A stretch of 64,000 bases of DNA from Leptospira sp. (GTDB lineage: Bacteria > Spirochaetota > Leptospiria > Leptospirales > Leptospiraceae): assembly GCA_002786225.1 (NCBI GenBank), contig PEQN01000001.1, forward strand, positions 124,001 to 188,000. The letters run 5' to 3'. The notes beneath the pieces were generated by a model that was given only the letters and a program-made list of their open reading frames with translations, made no database searches and was not told where the DNA came from. Of this stretch, positions 17,291 through 27,868 are shown piece after piece. The translations under genes were made by a program, and so were the position numbers. Within the stretch, counting starts at the first letter, position 1. Every line of letters starts with the position of its first letter.

Positions 17291-17317
17291 TTTCCATTCC
17301 ACGAATTCGAATGGAAA
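17291..17317 (-). terminator. hairpin terminator after the fadH-like gene
   Basis: TTTCCATTC (17291-17299) and GAATGGAAA (17309-17317) give a perfect 9-bp stem with a 9-base loop, between convergent genes. On the minus strand it is followed by TTTTAATG, fitting termination of the reductase transcript that ends at 17338. Plus-strand transcription from galK-STAS could also stop here, though without a T-tract. Confidence 0.55.
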
Positions 17318-17337
17318 CTTAGGATTTCAAATTTAAA

Positions 17338-19362
<2,025 letters not shown>

Positions 19363-20226
19363 TTAGAAATATGTTGGGAATAACGTTTTTAGTTTTTTCA
19401 CTTGTTCAGGATTTCTCTTCTCTGGAGAAGTGATTATGGAAAATTTTGTGGAACCTATTAAACTAAGATCATCCCCATTGCCAAGAGAAGGAATTAAGGC
19501 AGAAAGAAGTTTCTTTGCATTTTCAGCATTTTTAGTTAAATTAGCTATGACCATTTCTACAGTCACATGCTCTTCATCTTCCTTCCAACAATCATAATCC
19601 GTGGACATACATACCATCTGGTAGGCTATCTCTGCTTCACGAGCTAGTTTTGATTCAGGAAGCACGGACATATTAATTATATCTGCCCCCCAGGCTCTGT
19701 ACATATGGGATTCTGCTCGAGTGGAGAACAAGGGACCTTCCATACAAACAAGCGTTTTATTAGTATGAAGCTTCATTCCTATTTTACTTGCAGTTTCTGT
19801 AATTCTTGTTGCAAGACTCTGTGAAAATGGATCTGCAAAAGGTGCATGGGCAACAATTCCATTTTCGAAAAAAGTAGAAGGTCGTGCTTTTGTGCGATCT
19901 ATAATTTGAGAAGGTAATACGAAGTCTAAGGGAGCAATTTCTTGTCTCAAGGATCCTACAGATGAAAAAGAAACAATTTCTTCAACTCCTAAGTTCTTAA
20001 GTGCAGCAATATTTGCTTGCGCTGGAATCTCCGATGGGGAAAGAAAGTGGCCCTTGCCATGTCTTGGTAGGAAGGCGATTAATTTATCTTTGTATTTGCC
20101 TATGGTTATTGTATCTGAGGGCTTACCCCAAGCAGTATCTGGTTGAACTTCTTCTATAATTTCCATTCCATCTAGGGAGTACAATCCTGTTCCACCAATA
20201 ATTCCGATCTTTACTTTCTCTTGCAT
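19363..20226 (-). CDS. mtnP: S-methyl-5'-thioadenosine phosphorylase
   Basis: Cleaves methylthioadenosine with phosphate to adenine and methylthioribose-1-phosphate in methionine salvage. The 287-residue protein shows IGIIGGTGLYSLDGM, a FLPRHGKGHFLSPSEI substrate loop, EIVSFSSVGSLR, MEGPLFSTRAES and NMSVLPESKLAREAEI with the late VCMSTDYDCW, which resembles the MTAP rather than the PNP pattern. The start ATG at 20226 is 75 bases from the divergent DUF4139 gene start at 20303. No other salvage gene is adjacent. Confidence 0.93.
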   Translation of the reverse strand: MQEKVKIGIIGGTGLYSLDGMEIIEEVQPDTAWGKPSDTITIGKYKDKLIAFLPRHGKGHFLSPSEIPAQANIAALKNLGVEEIVSFSSVGSLRQEIAPLDFVLPSQIIDRTKARPSTFFENGIVAHAPFADPFSQSLATRITETASKIGMKLHTNKTLVCMEGPLFSTRAESHMYRAWGADIINMSVLPESKLAREAEIAYQMVCMSTDYDCWKEDEEHVTVEMVIANLTKNAENAKKLLSALIPSLGNGDDLSLIGSTKFSIITSPEKRNPEQVKKLKTLFPTYF

Positions 20227-20302
20227 AGGGACAAATTAGAGTATGCTTTTTGGATTGCATTCGTTTTTTTCATCTATGGTATGGAGTATGGGAGTTAAAT
20301 AT

Positions 20303-21724
20303 ATGACTAATTCAAAAATCATACCCGGAGTCTTAATTCTTCTACTCTTAGTTGTAGAATCAAGTTTCTCGTATGAAACAAGTTCCTCCGATAAAAATAA
20401 ATCTGTATCAGTTACTATCTACAACGGAGGCATGGGTCTCGTTAGAGAAGTTAGATCTGTAAAACTTAACAAAGGAAGAACAACTCTTAGATATGAAGAT
20501 GTAGCTTCTTCTATTTTACCTCAAACGGTTCGAGTAAAGCCAACTGATTCTATTCCAGGCTTTTCTATCTTTGAGCAAAATTATGAGTTCGATCTTATTT
20601 CAGAACAAAGACTTCTTGAAAAGTATGTTGGTAGAGAAGTGACTTTGTACAAAATGAACCCTACTTCTGGCGAAGAAACGGCTATTAAAGCAAAATTAAT
20701 TGCTTATAACAATGGTCCAGTTTATCAAATAGGGAAAGAAATTTCACTTGGTTTTCCAGGTAGAGTAGTTGTTTCTTCGATTCCGGAAAATCTCTATGCA
20801 AAACCAACTTTGGTTTGGGAACTAAATTCAGATACTGATACCGATTCGAATTTAGAAGTTACCTACCAAACTGGTGGAATGAATTGGTCGGCTGATTACA
20901 ACTTAAATCTAAATGATAAAGAGAATTCGGCATCATTGCAATCTTGGGTAACTCTAAGTAACTCCAGTGGCACAGCTTTCGACAAAGCAACCTTACAACT
21001 AGTAGCTGGTAAAGTACAATTAGTAACTAACCAACCTGTTTATGCAATGAAGGATTCAAGCAAACGATCTGTACGTTCTATGGAAAGTGCTGCTCCACCT
21101 GAATTCAACCAGGAGAATCTTGCTGATTATTATCTCTATACTTTAGATCAACCAACTACTATAGGTTCTAATCAAACGAAACAAGTCCAACTTTTTATGA
21201 AAGATGGAATCAATGTTGAGAAGAAATATATTTTTGAAAATCTACCTATGTATGCAGGTAATGAGAAAAATTTCAACAATGCAACTGTTCGTTATGATAT
21301 TTTGAACACAAAGAAAAACACCTTAGGAATACCCTTACCTATGGGAACCTTTAGAATATTCAAAGCTGACTCTAAAGGTAGACAACAATTGCTCGGTGAG
21401 GATTCTATAGATCATACCCCAAATGAAGAATGGATTAAGGTTAGTACAGGAAAAGCTTTCGATGTAGTTGCAAATGGCAAACAAATTTCTTATGAAGCAT
21501 TCAAGCTTTCAAATGGTTACACAGCGACTTATGAAGTTGAACTTCGTAATCGTAAGAAAGAAGAGATCATCGTTCGACTTTATGCGAATACATACGGAGA
21601 GTGGAAGATAACGGACAACTCGCACAAATTTGAAAAGGAATCCTTATATAAGGTATTTTTTGATGTAAAGCTTCCTGCTGGCAAAGTTGAGAAAGTTCGC
21701 TATACGGTTGAAAATAAATATTAA
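20303..21724 (+). CDS. exported DUF4139 protein
   Basis: A 473-residue protein with a signal peptide (hydrophobic run GVLILLLLVV, probable cleavage after SFS). Early mature sequence VTIYNGGMGLVREVRSVKL and LRYEDVASSILPQTV is the start of the DUF4139 family; the middle NLEVTYQTGGMNWSADYNL and the C-terminal YEVELRNRKKEEIIVRLY, NSHKFEKESLYKVFFDVKLPAG complete it. Family members are beta-rich envelope proteins of unsettled function. The ATG at 20303 has GGGAG 8 bases upstream, so I prefer it to 20243. It is monocistronic; a 10-bp hairpin follows. Confidence 0.85.
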   Translation: MTNSKIIPGVLILLLLVVESSFSYETSSSDKNKSVSVTIYNGGMGLVREVRSVKLNKGRTTLRYEDVASSILPQTVRVKPTDSIPGFSIFEQNYEFDLISEQRLLEKYVGREVTLYKMNPTSGEETAIKAKLIAYNNGPVYQIGKEISLGFPGRVVVSSIPENLYAKPTLVWELNSDTDTDSNLEVTYQTGGMNWSADYNLNLNDKENSASLQSWVTLSNSSGTAFDKATLQLVAGKVQLVTNQPVYAMKDSSKRSVRSMESAAPPEFNQENLADYYLYTLDQPTTIGSNQTKQVQLFMKDGINVEKKYIFENLPMYAGNEKNFNNATVRYDILNTKKNTLGIPLPMGTFRIFKADSKGRQQLLGEDSIDHTPNEEWIKVSTGKAFDVVANGKQISYEAFKLSNGYTATYEVELRNRKKEEIIVRLYANTYGEWKITDNSHKFEKESLYKVFFDVKLPAGKVEKVRYTVENKY

Positions 21725-21777
21725 GCATTATACTTTCATAAGATAGCTTCCTCTGAAGTATTCATGTAAAATTCTCT

Positions 21778-21803
21778 GCAATCTAGTGAAAAAACTAGAT
21801 TGC
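21778..21803. terminator. 10-bp hairpin between convergent genes
   Basis: GCAATCTAGT (21778-21787), loop GAAAAA, ACTAGATTGC (21794-21803): a perfect 10-bp stem with a 6-base loop. It lies between the DUF4139 gene (ends 21724) and the convergent DUF423 gene (ends 21816). On the minus strand it is followed by AGAGAATTTT. It probably ends one or both transcripts. Confidence 0.6.
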
Positions 21804-21815
21804 TGTGGATTGAAT

Positions 21816-22196
21816 TTATTTTCGGTAAGTGAAAGCTAAACAAAGCCAAGCAGCTATCAGACTAAGACCACCAATGGGTGTGATGGCACCTAGAATTCGA
21901 ATTTCCGTTATCGCAAGCAGATATAGACTTCCTGAAAAAACAAGAATTCCAAAACTTACGAGCCAAGCGGAAGTATTCAATAGTTTCAATTTGCTTTTCT
22001 CTAAACTTTCGTTGCTCAGTAGATGAGCTATGAAAAGAAGAAGGAAGCTGTGATAAAAATGGTATTTGCTTGCTGTTTCGAAAACTTTTACCATATCAAC
22101 AGAAAGAATTCCTCGCAAAGCATGGGAACCAAATGCACCCAATACAACAGCCAAGGCTCCCAAAATTGCTGCGACCATAGTCCAACGAAATCTCAT
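21816..22196 (-). CDS. DUF423 small membrane protein (YgdD-like)
   Basis: A 126-residue inner-membrane protein with four predicted transmembrane helices. The N-terminus AILGALAVVLGAFGSHALRGIL and the following YHFYHSFLLLFIAHLL are the conserved DUF423 pattern; the end IRILGAITPIGGLSLIAAWLCL also fits. The family function is unknown. It is divergent from the zinc-ribbon gene, with 46 bases between the two starts. Confidence 0.88.
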   Translation of the reverse strand: MRFRWTMVAAILGALAVVLGAFGSHALRGILSVDMVKVFETASKYHFYHSFLLLFIAHLLSNESLEKSKLKLLNTSAWLVSFGILVFSGSLYLLAITEIRILGAITPIGGLSLIAAWLCLAFTYRK

Positions 22197-22242
22197 AATT
22201 TCCTAGTTGACAGCTACCATTCTTTGCGTCCAGCATTAAGGT

Positions 22243-22575
22243 ATGAAAATAGAAGATCCTTCCCGCACCAAATTTGTTCGAGTTTGGAAGCAGTTAGATG
22301 TAAATGAAGTGAAGAAGCACATACTATATGTAGACGATCTTTATGGAACTTGCGGTAATTGCAAAAGGTTAGGACTCAATTATTTAAAGGATAAAACTTG
22401 TCCTGAATGCAATACTACTTTCAAATATATGGCTACCAATTCGAAAAATCCAGCTGATGTTGCAAAGCTTCTTAATCGTATTGAAAAAGAAAACATTCAA
22501 TTGATTATGATTGATAGAGAAGATTTTGAGAGATCCAATGCTTCAGATGCAGCAAAGAATCTTTTCAAAAACTAA
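22243..22575 (+). CDS. small zinc-ribbon protein, function unknown
   Basis: A 110-residue soluble protein that I do not recognise at family level. Two CxxC pairs, CGNC and CPEC, are separated by 15 residues and could bind one zinc ion. The C-terminal part is a helix-strand-helix stretch (ADVAKLLNRIEKENIQLIMIDREDFERSN in overview). AAGG sits almost against the ATG, so initiation may be weak. The 3' end overlaps the convergent exported-protein gene by 11 bases. The ORF is real by codon texture and the cysteine pattern; no function is claimed. Confidence 0.7.
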   Translation: MKIEDPSRTKFVRVWKQLDVNEVKKHILYVDDLYGTCGNCKRLGLNYLKDKTCPECNTTFKYMATNSKNPADVAKLLNRIEKENIQLIMIDREDFERSNASDAAKNLFKN

Positions 22576-23329
22576 AGGAATACTGAAGTTCGACCAAACG
22601 ATTGTGAGCTGTTGTATCTTGCACTGAACCGAACACTCTGTACAATCTTGTTACTGCTAAGGCACCAATTAAGGTTCCAGCATCAGGTCCCTTAATCAAC
22701 TCAGGTGGTCCTTGTCTATTTAAGAGATTATCCCATAGACTTTTGCGAGGAGCTTTATCTGATACGTAAGCGTAGGCTCCACCAACAAGTACGAGATCAG
22801 TAAGTAGATATGCGGTTGCAGCCCAAAAGGAATCTCTAAAATTATAAAGTGGTGAACTAGAAGAATTATAAATAACACTCATAGAAGGCTGTATTAAATT
22901 CAAACCTTGAGAGAGGATATGGCTTTTCTTTTCTAATTTTCTCATATCTTCTGCTGGTGGATTTTGCAAGATTTCAGATTCGATAATTCGTTTCCAAACT
23001 TTTTCTTGACCCCTATCGGAACTTTCCACTCGAATGATAGATTCAACTGATCTTTGGCTCATACGTCCAATGTAGATTTTATAATCAAATGGAGAGAAAG
23101 TTTTATCTTGGTACTTTTTAATAAAACCACCCGTCTTCGGATCTTCGTAGAAGCTGCCTGGATTGATCTTATTTAGAATGGCAAGAATTTTAACATTCGC
23201 ATCATCTGGGTTAATGGGAACTTCTATGACCTCAGCTGAGAATACAGAACCTATGGGAAAACTTAGAAGTCCAAGTACGATTGCTACTATATTTAAGAAT
23301 GAAAGAAGATTCTTTTTGAAAAAATTCAT
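22565..23329 (-). CDS. exported protein of unknown function coupled to a CPBP protease
   Basis: A 254-residue protein with a clear signal peptide (MNFFKKN, hydrophobic core, cleavage near VFSA). The mature part is mixed alpha-beta with one moderately hydrophobic stretch (AATAYLLTDLVLVGGAYAYV) and ends in phenylalanine within a beta-like LVELQYSFSF, a feature often seen in outer-membrane-associated proteins. I do not recognise a family. Its start overlaps the stop of the upstream CPBP protease gene by 4 bases (23326-23329), so the two are translationally coupled and may work together. Confidence 0.7.
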   Translation of the reverse strand: MNFFKKNLLSFLNIVAIVLGLLSFPIGSVFSAEVIEVPINPDDANVKILAILNKINPGSFYEDPKTGGFIKKYQDKTFSPFDYKIYIGRMSQRSVESIIRVESSDRGQEKVWKRIIESEILQNPPAEDMRKLEKKSHILSQGLNLIQPSMSVIYNSSSSPLYNFRDSFWAATAYLLTDLVLVGGAYAYVSDKAPRKSLWDNLLNRQGPPELIKGPDAGTLIGALAVTRLYRVFGSVQDTTAHNRLVELQYSFSF

Positions 23330-24213
23330 GTAATCTGATCTCCCAAAAAGAAAGCTAAAACAATAGTGATAGAGTTATAAACAGCATGTGCAGTGATAGG
23401 AACCCAAATATTTCCAGTGCGAATGTAGAGATAGCCAAAATAAGCACCAACACCTGATAAAATGACTGGAATGATGAGAGAAGCTTCGGGAGAAAAATGC
23501 AAGGCACCAAACAAAATAGAAGTAATGATCCAACCCTCTCTTACAAGTCCCTTAGATACAAAATGTTTCAGAAGCATGCCTCGAAAGAACCACTCTTCAA
23601 TCAATCCAGTAAATAAACCAACACTGTACACCGACCATGCCAGGAGTGTTGTATTGCCTTGAAGATTTTTAAATAACATAGTTTGGAATTCATTATTAGC
23701 TGGCTTTAGATCAATGAGTATTAAAAACATTCCTACCAATGATACAATTCCAAAAATACCGATTCCCGCTAAACCACCTAGAGCTATGGTGTTCATTTGG
23801 AACTTATCTTCCAATTTGGAAATGGGAATCTTTAGCCAACGCGATAAAATCAAATAGCCTGGAAGTAAAAAAGCCAAGACCCACATTAAACTTGACCAAA
23901 ATAAAACACCTTGCCTCTCAAGAAAGATGATGCTATAGTATTTCTTACTGGTTTCTTCAGGTTTATTTTGGAAGTCTACGATCAGCTGGTTTGTAGCTTC
24001 TTTTTGAATTTGGGAAATCTCATCAAAGGACTTTCCAACCATTTCTTCCGTAGGAATCTTATCTTGCAGTAGAACAAATTGCATAGTGGACTGAAGCAGA
24101 ACTAGGAGCAACAGCTGTCCCAAAAAAATAATCCCCAGATGTATAAGTAGAATGATAACAGGTTCCGATTTCTGGACTGGGGTTGGAAGAGGCGGTTTGT
24201 CCGTTTCGAGCAT
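23326..24213 (-). CDS. CPBP-family (CAAX-protease-like) intramembrane metalloprotease
   Basis: A 295-residue polytopic membrane protein. The three family motifs are present: EEWFFRGMLL (EExxxR), ILFGALHFSPEA (metal histidine) and ITAHAVYNS (histidine and asparagine). It has an extended N-terminal segment with a first helix around residues 20-45 and a roughly 60-residue soluble loop before the second. Bacterial CPBP proteins cleave membrane substrates or help process peptides, but the substrate here is unknown. The downstream exported protein (22565-23329) overlaps it by 4 bases and is a candidate partner. Confidence 0.88.
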   Translation of the reverse strand: MLETDKPPLPTPVQKSEPVIILLIHLGIIFLGQLLLLVLLQSTMQFVLLQDKIPTEEMVGKSFDEISQIQKEATNQLIVDFQNKPEETSKKYYSIIFLERQGVLFWSSLMWVLAFLLPGYLILSRWLKIPISKLEDKFQMNTIALGGLAGIGIFGIVSLVGMFLILIDLKPANNEFQTMLFKNLQGNTTLLAWSVYSVGLFTGLIEEWFFRGMLLKHFVSKGLVREGWIITSILFGALHFSPEASLIIPVILSGVGAYFGYLYIRTGNIWVPITAHAVYNSITIVLAFFLGDQIT

Positions 24214-24286
24214 GGCTTTGATTCCATGGTCATTTCTTAGATTTTGCCGTCATTGATTTTTTAGAATTGTCCGATATAGAAACTAT

Positions 24287-25240
24287 ATGATGGTCTTATG
24301 TCGTTTGAGGATTCATTCTATTTTACAAAAAATCAGAATTTTTCATTTTCCTAGGTTCAAATCTTTCTTGATTCTCGCTTTCCTTCTTTCCGACCAAATC
24401 TATGCCTCTCCCATCCTGCTCGCCAATCTAGAATACAGTAATCCCAACCTTAAATCCCTTCGAGAAGATGTTAAAGAAAATTTAAAAGCATCTCGATCTA
24501 GAAATGATCAGTACAAACTTACATCTTTAGAATTCTATACGTATAAAGTTCGTAAGACGGATAATTTTTTTACAATCATGGCAAGAACTGGGATGAATTT
24601 AGACACTCTCTCCTCGGTCAACAATCTATCTTCACCACATGATATTCTAACAGGACAAAAATTATTAATCCCAAATATGAGAGGAATCTTTTCTCAGAAA
24701 GAAAATCAAAAAGATTCTGATGAAAGCAGAAATGAAATTGCAAGAGATTTTAAAATTCCTTCAGAAAAATTAATTTTTGATACTCATCGTTCTCAGTGGT
24801 TTGTGCCAGGGGGTGAATTAGTGGGTAAAGAAAAAATGTTTTTTTATGGATTTGCTTTTGCTAAGCCACTTCTCGAAGGAAGACTCTCATCGGGTTTTGG
24901 TAAGCGGAGCGATCCGTTCACAAACAAGTTGACTTTTCATGGCGGAGTAGATATTGCCGCACCACTAGGAACACCTGTTTACGCTTCTGCTGATGGCAGT
25001 GTCAGCTTCCAAGGAAAGCAAGGCGGCTATGGAAATTTAATTATACTCAAACATGAATTAGGTTATGAATCTAGATATGGACATCTAAGTAAGATTCTTG
25101 TTAAAAATGGAGATAAAATCAAGAAAGGTGAATTGATTGGTGAAGTTGGATCTAAAGGAAAATCGACAGGCAATCATCTTCATTTCGAAGTAAGACGATT
25201 TTCAAAAAGAGAACGACCTGTTTTTAGAGACCATAGATAG
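24287..25240 (+). CDS. LysM-M23 peptidoglycan metallopeptidase
   Basis: A 317-residue exported protein. A long basic N-region precedes a signal segment (FLILAFLLSDQIYASP). A LysM domain follows at about 77-126 (YKVRKTDNFFTIMARTGM ... GQKLLIPNM), then the M23/LytM domain at about 200-310: SSGFGKRSDPFTNK, FHGGVDIA (first zinc ligands H and D), YGHLSKI and GNHLHFEVRR (last zinc ligand). All catalytic residues are intact, so it should be an active endopeptidase or, if regulated, a cell-separation hydrolase. The GKST(G)NHLH ending is canonical. A polysaccharide deacetylase gene follows 48 bases later, consistent with a cell-wall role. Confidence 0.92.
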   Translation: MMVLCRLRIHSILQKIRIFHFPRFKSFLILAFLLSDQIYASPILLANLEYSNPNLKSLREDVKENLKASRSRNDQYKLTSLEFYTYKVRKTDNFFTIMARTGMNLDTLSSVNNLSSPHDILTGQKLLIPNMRGIFSQKENQKDSDESRNEIARDFKIPSEKLIFDTHRSQWFVPGGELVGKEKMFFYGFAFAKPLLEGRLSSGFGKRSDPFTNKLTFHGGVDIAAPLGTPVYASADGSVSFQGKQGGYGNLIILKHELGYESRYGHLSKILVKNGDKIKKGELIGEVGSKGKSTGNHLHFEVRRFSKRERPVFRDHR

Positions 25241-25288
25241 AAGATTTTTCCCTAGACAGAATCCATAGAATCTCTGTACCTTTCCATA

Positions 25289-26311
25289 GTGTTCTCTAAA
25301 GTTTCAACTATCAGGATTATTTATATTTTGGTAATCATTGCCATTTTACTTCATAATCATGCTCTTTTTTCTCAAGCAAGTAATTTTACTAAACCAAAAT
25401 TTGAGATAGATGAATTGGGAATGATTCCTATATTTACCTACCATAAGATAACATCCCAAGATAATCTTATGAACCGCAAACCTTCGTCTTTGCTAAAAGA
25501 CCTAGATTATTTAAGAACCAACAATTACTATCTCATTACAGTGGATGAATTGTATAGAGGTTATATCGATGCTCCTCATGGCTACCTACCAGCTATTCTA
25601 AGTTTCGATGATTCTCATGTCTCACAATTTAAATATTTAGATCAAAACAAAATTGATCCAAATTCAGCTATTGGAATATTAGAAAATTACAAAATAAAAT
25701 ATCCTAAGTTTAGAGTCAGAGCAATCTTCTTTGTTACCCCATGCCAACGTGGGCAGAATGAATTATTTGGTCAGAAACAATGGACTAAGAAAAAACTGAT
25801 CTTTCTTTTGGAAAATGGATATGAAATAGGAAATCATTCCTGTTCTCATCCAAGCTTTCAGACTACATCAATAGATAAAATCCAAGCTGACCTCTATCTA
25901 TCTCAAAGAAAAATCCAAGAATTTTTACCAAAGTTCAAATACAATAGTCTTGCAACACCTTACGGATCTTATCCGAAACGAAAAGATTGGTCTCTTTTAG
26001 CAAAATCTTCTAATCGAAAATTTACCTACAATCATAGACTTATATTTAGTTATTCCAATCGAATGAGTCTTTCCCCTTTTTCTAAAAATTTCAATTTACA
26101 AAGAGTGAGCAGATTGCATGGATTCGAAGAGGCATTGATTTCCTATCGAGAAAAGGTTCAATCTGGTGAATGGAAGCCATATGTAAGTGATGGAAATCCA
26201 AATACCATTACCATTCCTAAAAGCAGGAGGGATGAATTGAAAAATCCGTCTATTCAAAATTTGATCCTTGCACCAAATGGCTTAGACAATTATTCTTGGA
26301 AACTGTATTAA
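25289..26311 (+). CDS. exported polysaccharide deacetylase (NodB fold)
   Basis: A 340-residue protein starting with GTG at 25289; residues ~8-27 are hydrophobic and end near LFSQAS, so it is exported or anchored. The deacetylase motifs are MIPIFTYHKI, AILSFDDSH (metal aspartate pair), RAIFFVTP and GNHSCSHPSF (HxxxH metal site), then LATPYGSYPKRK. These fit carbohydrate esterase family 4. The long insertion between SFDDS and IFFVT, and the C-terminal 100 residues, have no family I recognise. The substrate could be peptidoglycan or an exopolysaccharide. It lies next to the LysM-M23 peptidase. Confidence 0.87.
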   Translation: MFSKVSTIRIIYILVIIAILLHNHALFSQASNFTKPKFEIDELGMIPIFTYHKITSQDNLMNRKPSSLLKDLDYLRTNNYYLITVDELYRGYIDAPHGYLPAILSFDDSHVSQFKYLDQNKIDPNSAIGILENYKIKYPKFRVRAIFFVTPCQRGQNELFGQKQWTKKKLIFLLENGYEIGNHSCSHPSFQTTSIDKIQADLYLSQRKIQEFLPKFKYNSLATPYGSYPKRKDWSLLAKSSNRKFTYNHRLIFSYSNRMSLSPFSKNFNLQRVSRLHGFEEALISYREKVQSGEWKPYVSDGNPNTITIPKSRRDELKNPSIQNLILAPNGLDNYSWKLY

Positions 26312-26364
26312 AATTAACCTAAATAGTATGGAATCTTTTGCAGAGATCTATCTAGAGGATATTT

Positions 26365-27432
26365 ATGGATAAGACTAATTGGAAGGAACCAATTGAAACA
26401 TACTTAAGTGATCGTTGGAAAACCAAAATTCAAATTTCAAATTGGAAGGAACTTTCAGGAGGAGCCTGCCAAGATAATATTGCTATTGATACTTTAAGCC
26501 CTGCTTTGGATGAAAATAAAAACTTAAGAACCATATCCTCCCAACACTCTTCCTTAGTTCTTCGCACCGACAAAGCAGCCTCTCTTTTATCCTCACTCCC
26601 TAAAAAAGCAGAATTTGAAGTTGCCCTAGAGATTTTTCATGCAGGAGCCAAAACTCCTGAACCGATTTTATTTGAGCGAGATGAAAAAATAATTGGAAGT
26701 CCTTTTTACCTTATGCAAAGGATTTCTGGGAATGCTAATGCAAGATTCCTGGTCAAAGATGCAAGTATCAATGCCTATCGAAAAGAAGGACTCGCTAGAG
26801 ATCTTGCGATCAATCTTTCGAAAATACATTCTGTTCGACCCAATCAAACAAAGTATCTCAGTGAGACAACCTTACCTTTCTTAGGTGGTATCTCAGAAAA
26901 GAGCTACATCCAGGAATCTGTTTTGGCACTCCGAAAAACACTCTCTGAGATCCCAGAACCACATCCTGCTATTGAACTTGCTTTGAATTGGTTGGATGAC
27001 CAAGCAGAACATTTTGTACCGGATTTGATGGTATTAGTTCATGGAGATTTTCGCACAGGGAATTTCATGGTAAGTCCAAGTGGACTAGAAGGGATTTTGG
27101 ACTTTGAATTTGCCCATTGGGGAGACCGGCATGAAGATGTTGCATGGTTATGTATGAGGGATTGGCGATTTGGTAAAGTGAACAAAGAAGTTGGTGGATT
27201 TGCTGACCGAAAAGAATTTTATGATGAATACGAGAAAGCATCTGGTATTGCATTGGATGCTAAGAAAGTTACCTTCTGGGAAATAGTTGGCAACCTACGC
27301 TGGGCAATAGGATCTATCCAACAAGCCTACCGCCACCTTAGTGGCAAAGATAAGGGAATTGAACTCGCAGCAATAGGAAGACGAACCAGTGAAATGGAAT
27401 ATGAAGCCTTGAGGTTGATCCATGCAAGATAA
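26365..27432 (+). CDS. APH-fold phosphotransferase (ACAD10-like group)
   Basis: A 355-residue small-molecule kinase. Motifs: SLVLRTDKAA (ATP lysine region replaced by RTD strand), SPFYLMQRISG, the catalytic LVHGDFRTGNFM and the metal-binding GILDFEFAHWGDRHEDVAWLCMRDWRFG. This DFEFAHWGDP/R..D.AW pattern is that of the group related to the kinase part of ACAD10. AGAGGA lies 7 bases before the ATG at 26365. It overlaps the DUF6285 gene by 11 bases and a histidine-phosphatase gene follows that. In many actinobacteria and proteobacteria the same three families sit beside acyl-CoA dehydrogenases; here no dehydrogenase adjoins. The substrate is unknown, perhaps a hydroxy-acyl group. Confidence 0.85.
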   Translation: MDKTNWKEPIETYLSDRWKTKIQISNWKELSGGACQDNIAIDTLSPALDENKNLRTISSQHSSLVLRTDKAASLLSSLPKKAEFEVALEIFHAGAKTPEPILFERDEKIIGSPFYLMQRISGNANARFLVKDASINAYRKEGLARDLAINLSKIHSVRPNQTKYLSETTLPFLGGISEKSYIQESVLALRKTLSEIPEPHPAIELALNWLDDQAEHFVPDLMVLVHGDFRTGNFMVSPSGLEGILDFEFAHWGDRHEDVAWLCMRDWRFGKVNKEVGGFADRKEFYDEYEKASGIALDAKKVTFWEIVGNLRWAIGSIQQAYRHLSGKDKGIELAAIGRRTSEMEYEALRLIHAR

Positions 27433-27868
27433 ACCAACATCCACAGAATTACTTGAGGCTATTCAAGATTTTCTCATGAAAGAAATTATGCCAACTGTCA
27501 AAGATAAAGACTTATTATCTTTTAAGACTTTAATATCTTGGAATATGTTAGGTGTGATTATTAGAGAAATTAAACAGGAAGAACCCTTACTTGCGAAAGA
27601 ATTTTCTTCCATTATTCCATTGCTAGGTGAGAAGGAAAAGAATCTGCTCTCGCAAAATCCTAAGTTGTCCAATTTCAATTTAAATTCACCAGACTTATCA
27701 GAACTCAGCCTGATTGAAAAAAAAGAAATTCTTCTTAAAGCAAATGAACTCTTAGCCAAAACGATTCGAGAAGAGAAAATTCTTCCATCGAATAAAGAAG
27801 TTTATCATCATATCATGGAAACATTGAAGGATAAATTGAGTATTTCTAATCCAAGGTATGGTCTGTAG
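27422..27868 (+). CDS. DUF6285 protein
   Basis: A 148-residue soluble, helical protein. The N-terminal TSTELLEAIQDFLMKEIMPTV and SWNMLGVIIREI fit the pattern of DUF6285, a small family I know as the companion of APH-like phosphotransferases. The start at 27422 lies inside the end of the kinase gene, and the stop at 27866-27868 abuts the ATG of the phosphatase gene, so the three are translated together. No catalytic motif is visible; it may be a regulatory or structural partner of the kinase. Confidence 0.65.
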   Translation: MQDKPTSTELLEAIQDFLMKEIMPTVKDKDLLSFKTLISWNMLGVIIREIKQEEPLLAKEFSSIIPLLGEKEKNLLSQNPKLSNFNLNSPDLSELSLIEKKEILLKANELLAKTIREEKILPSNKEVYHHIMETLKDKLSISNPRYGL

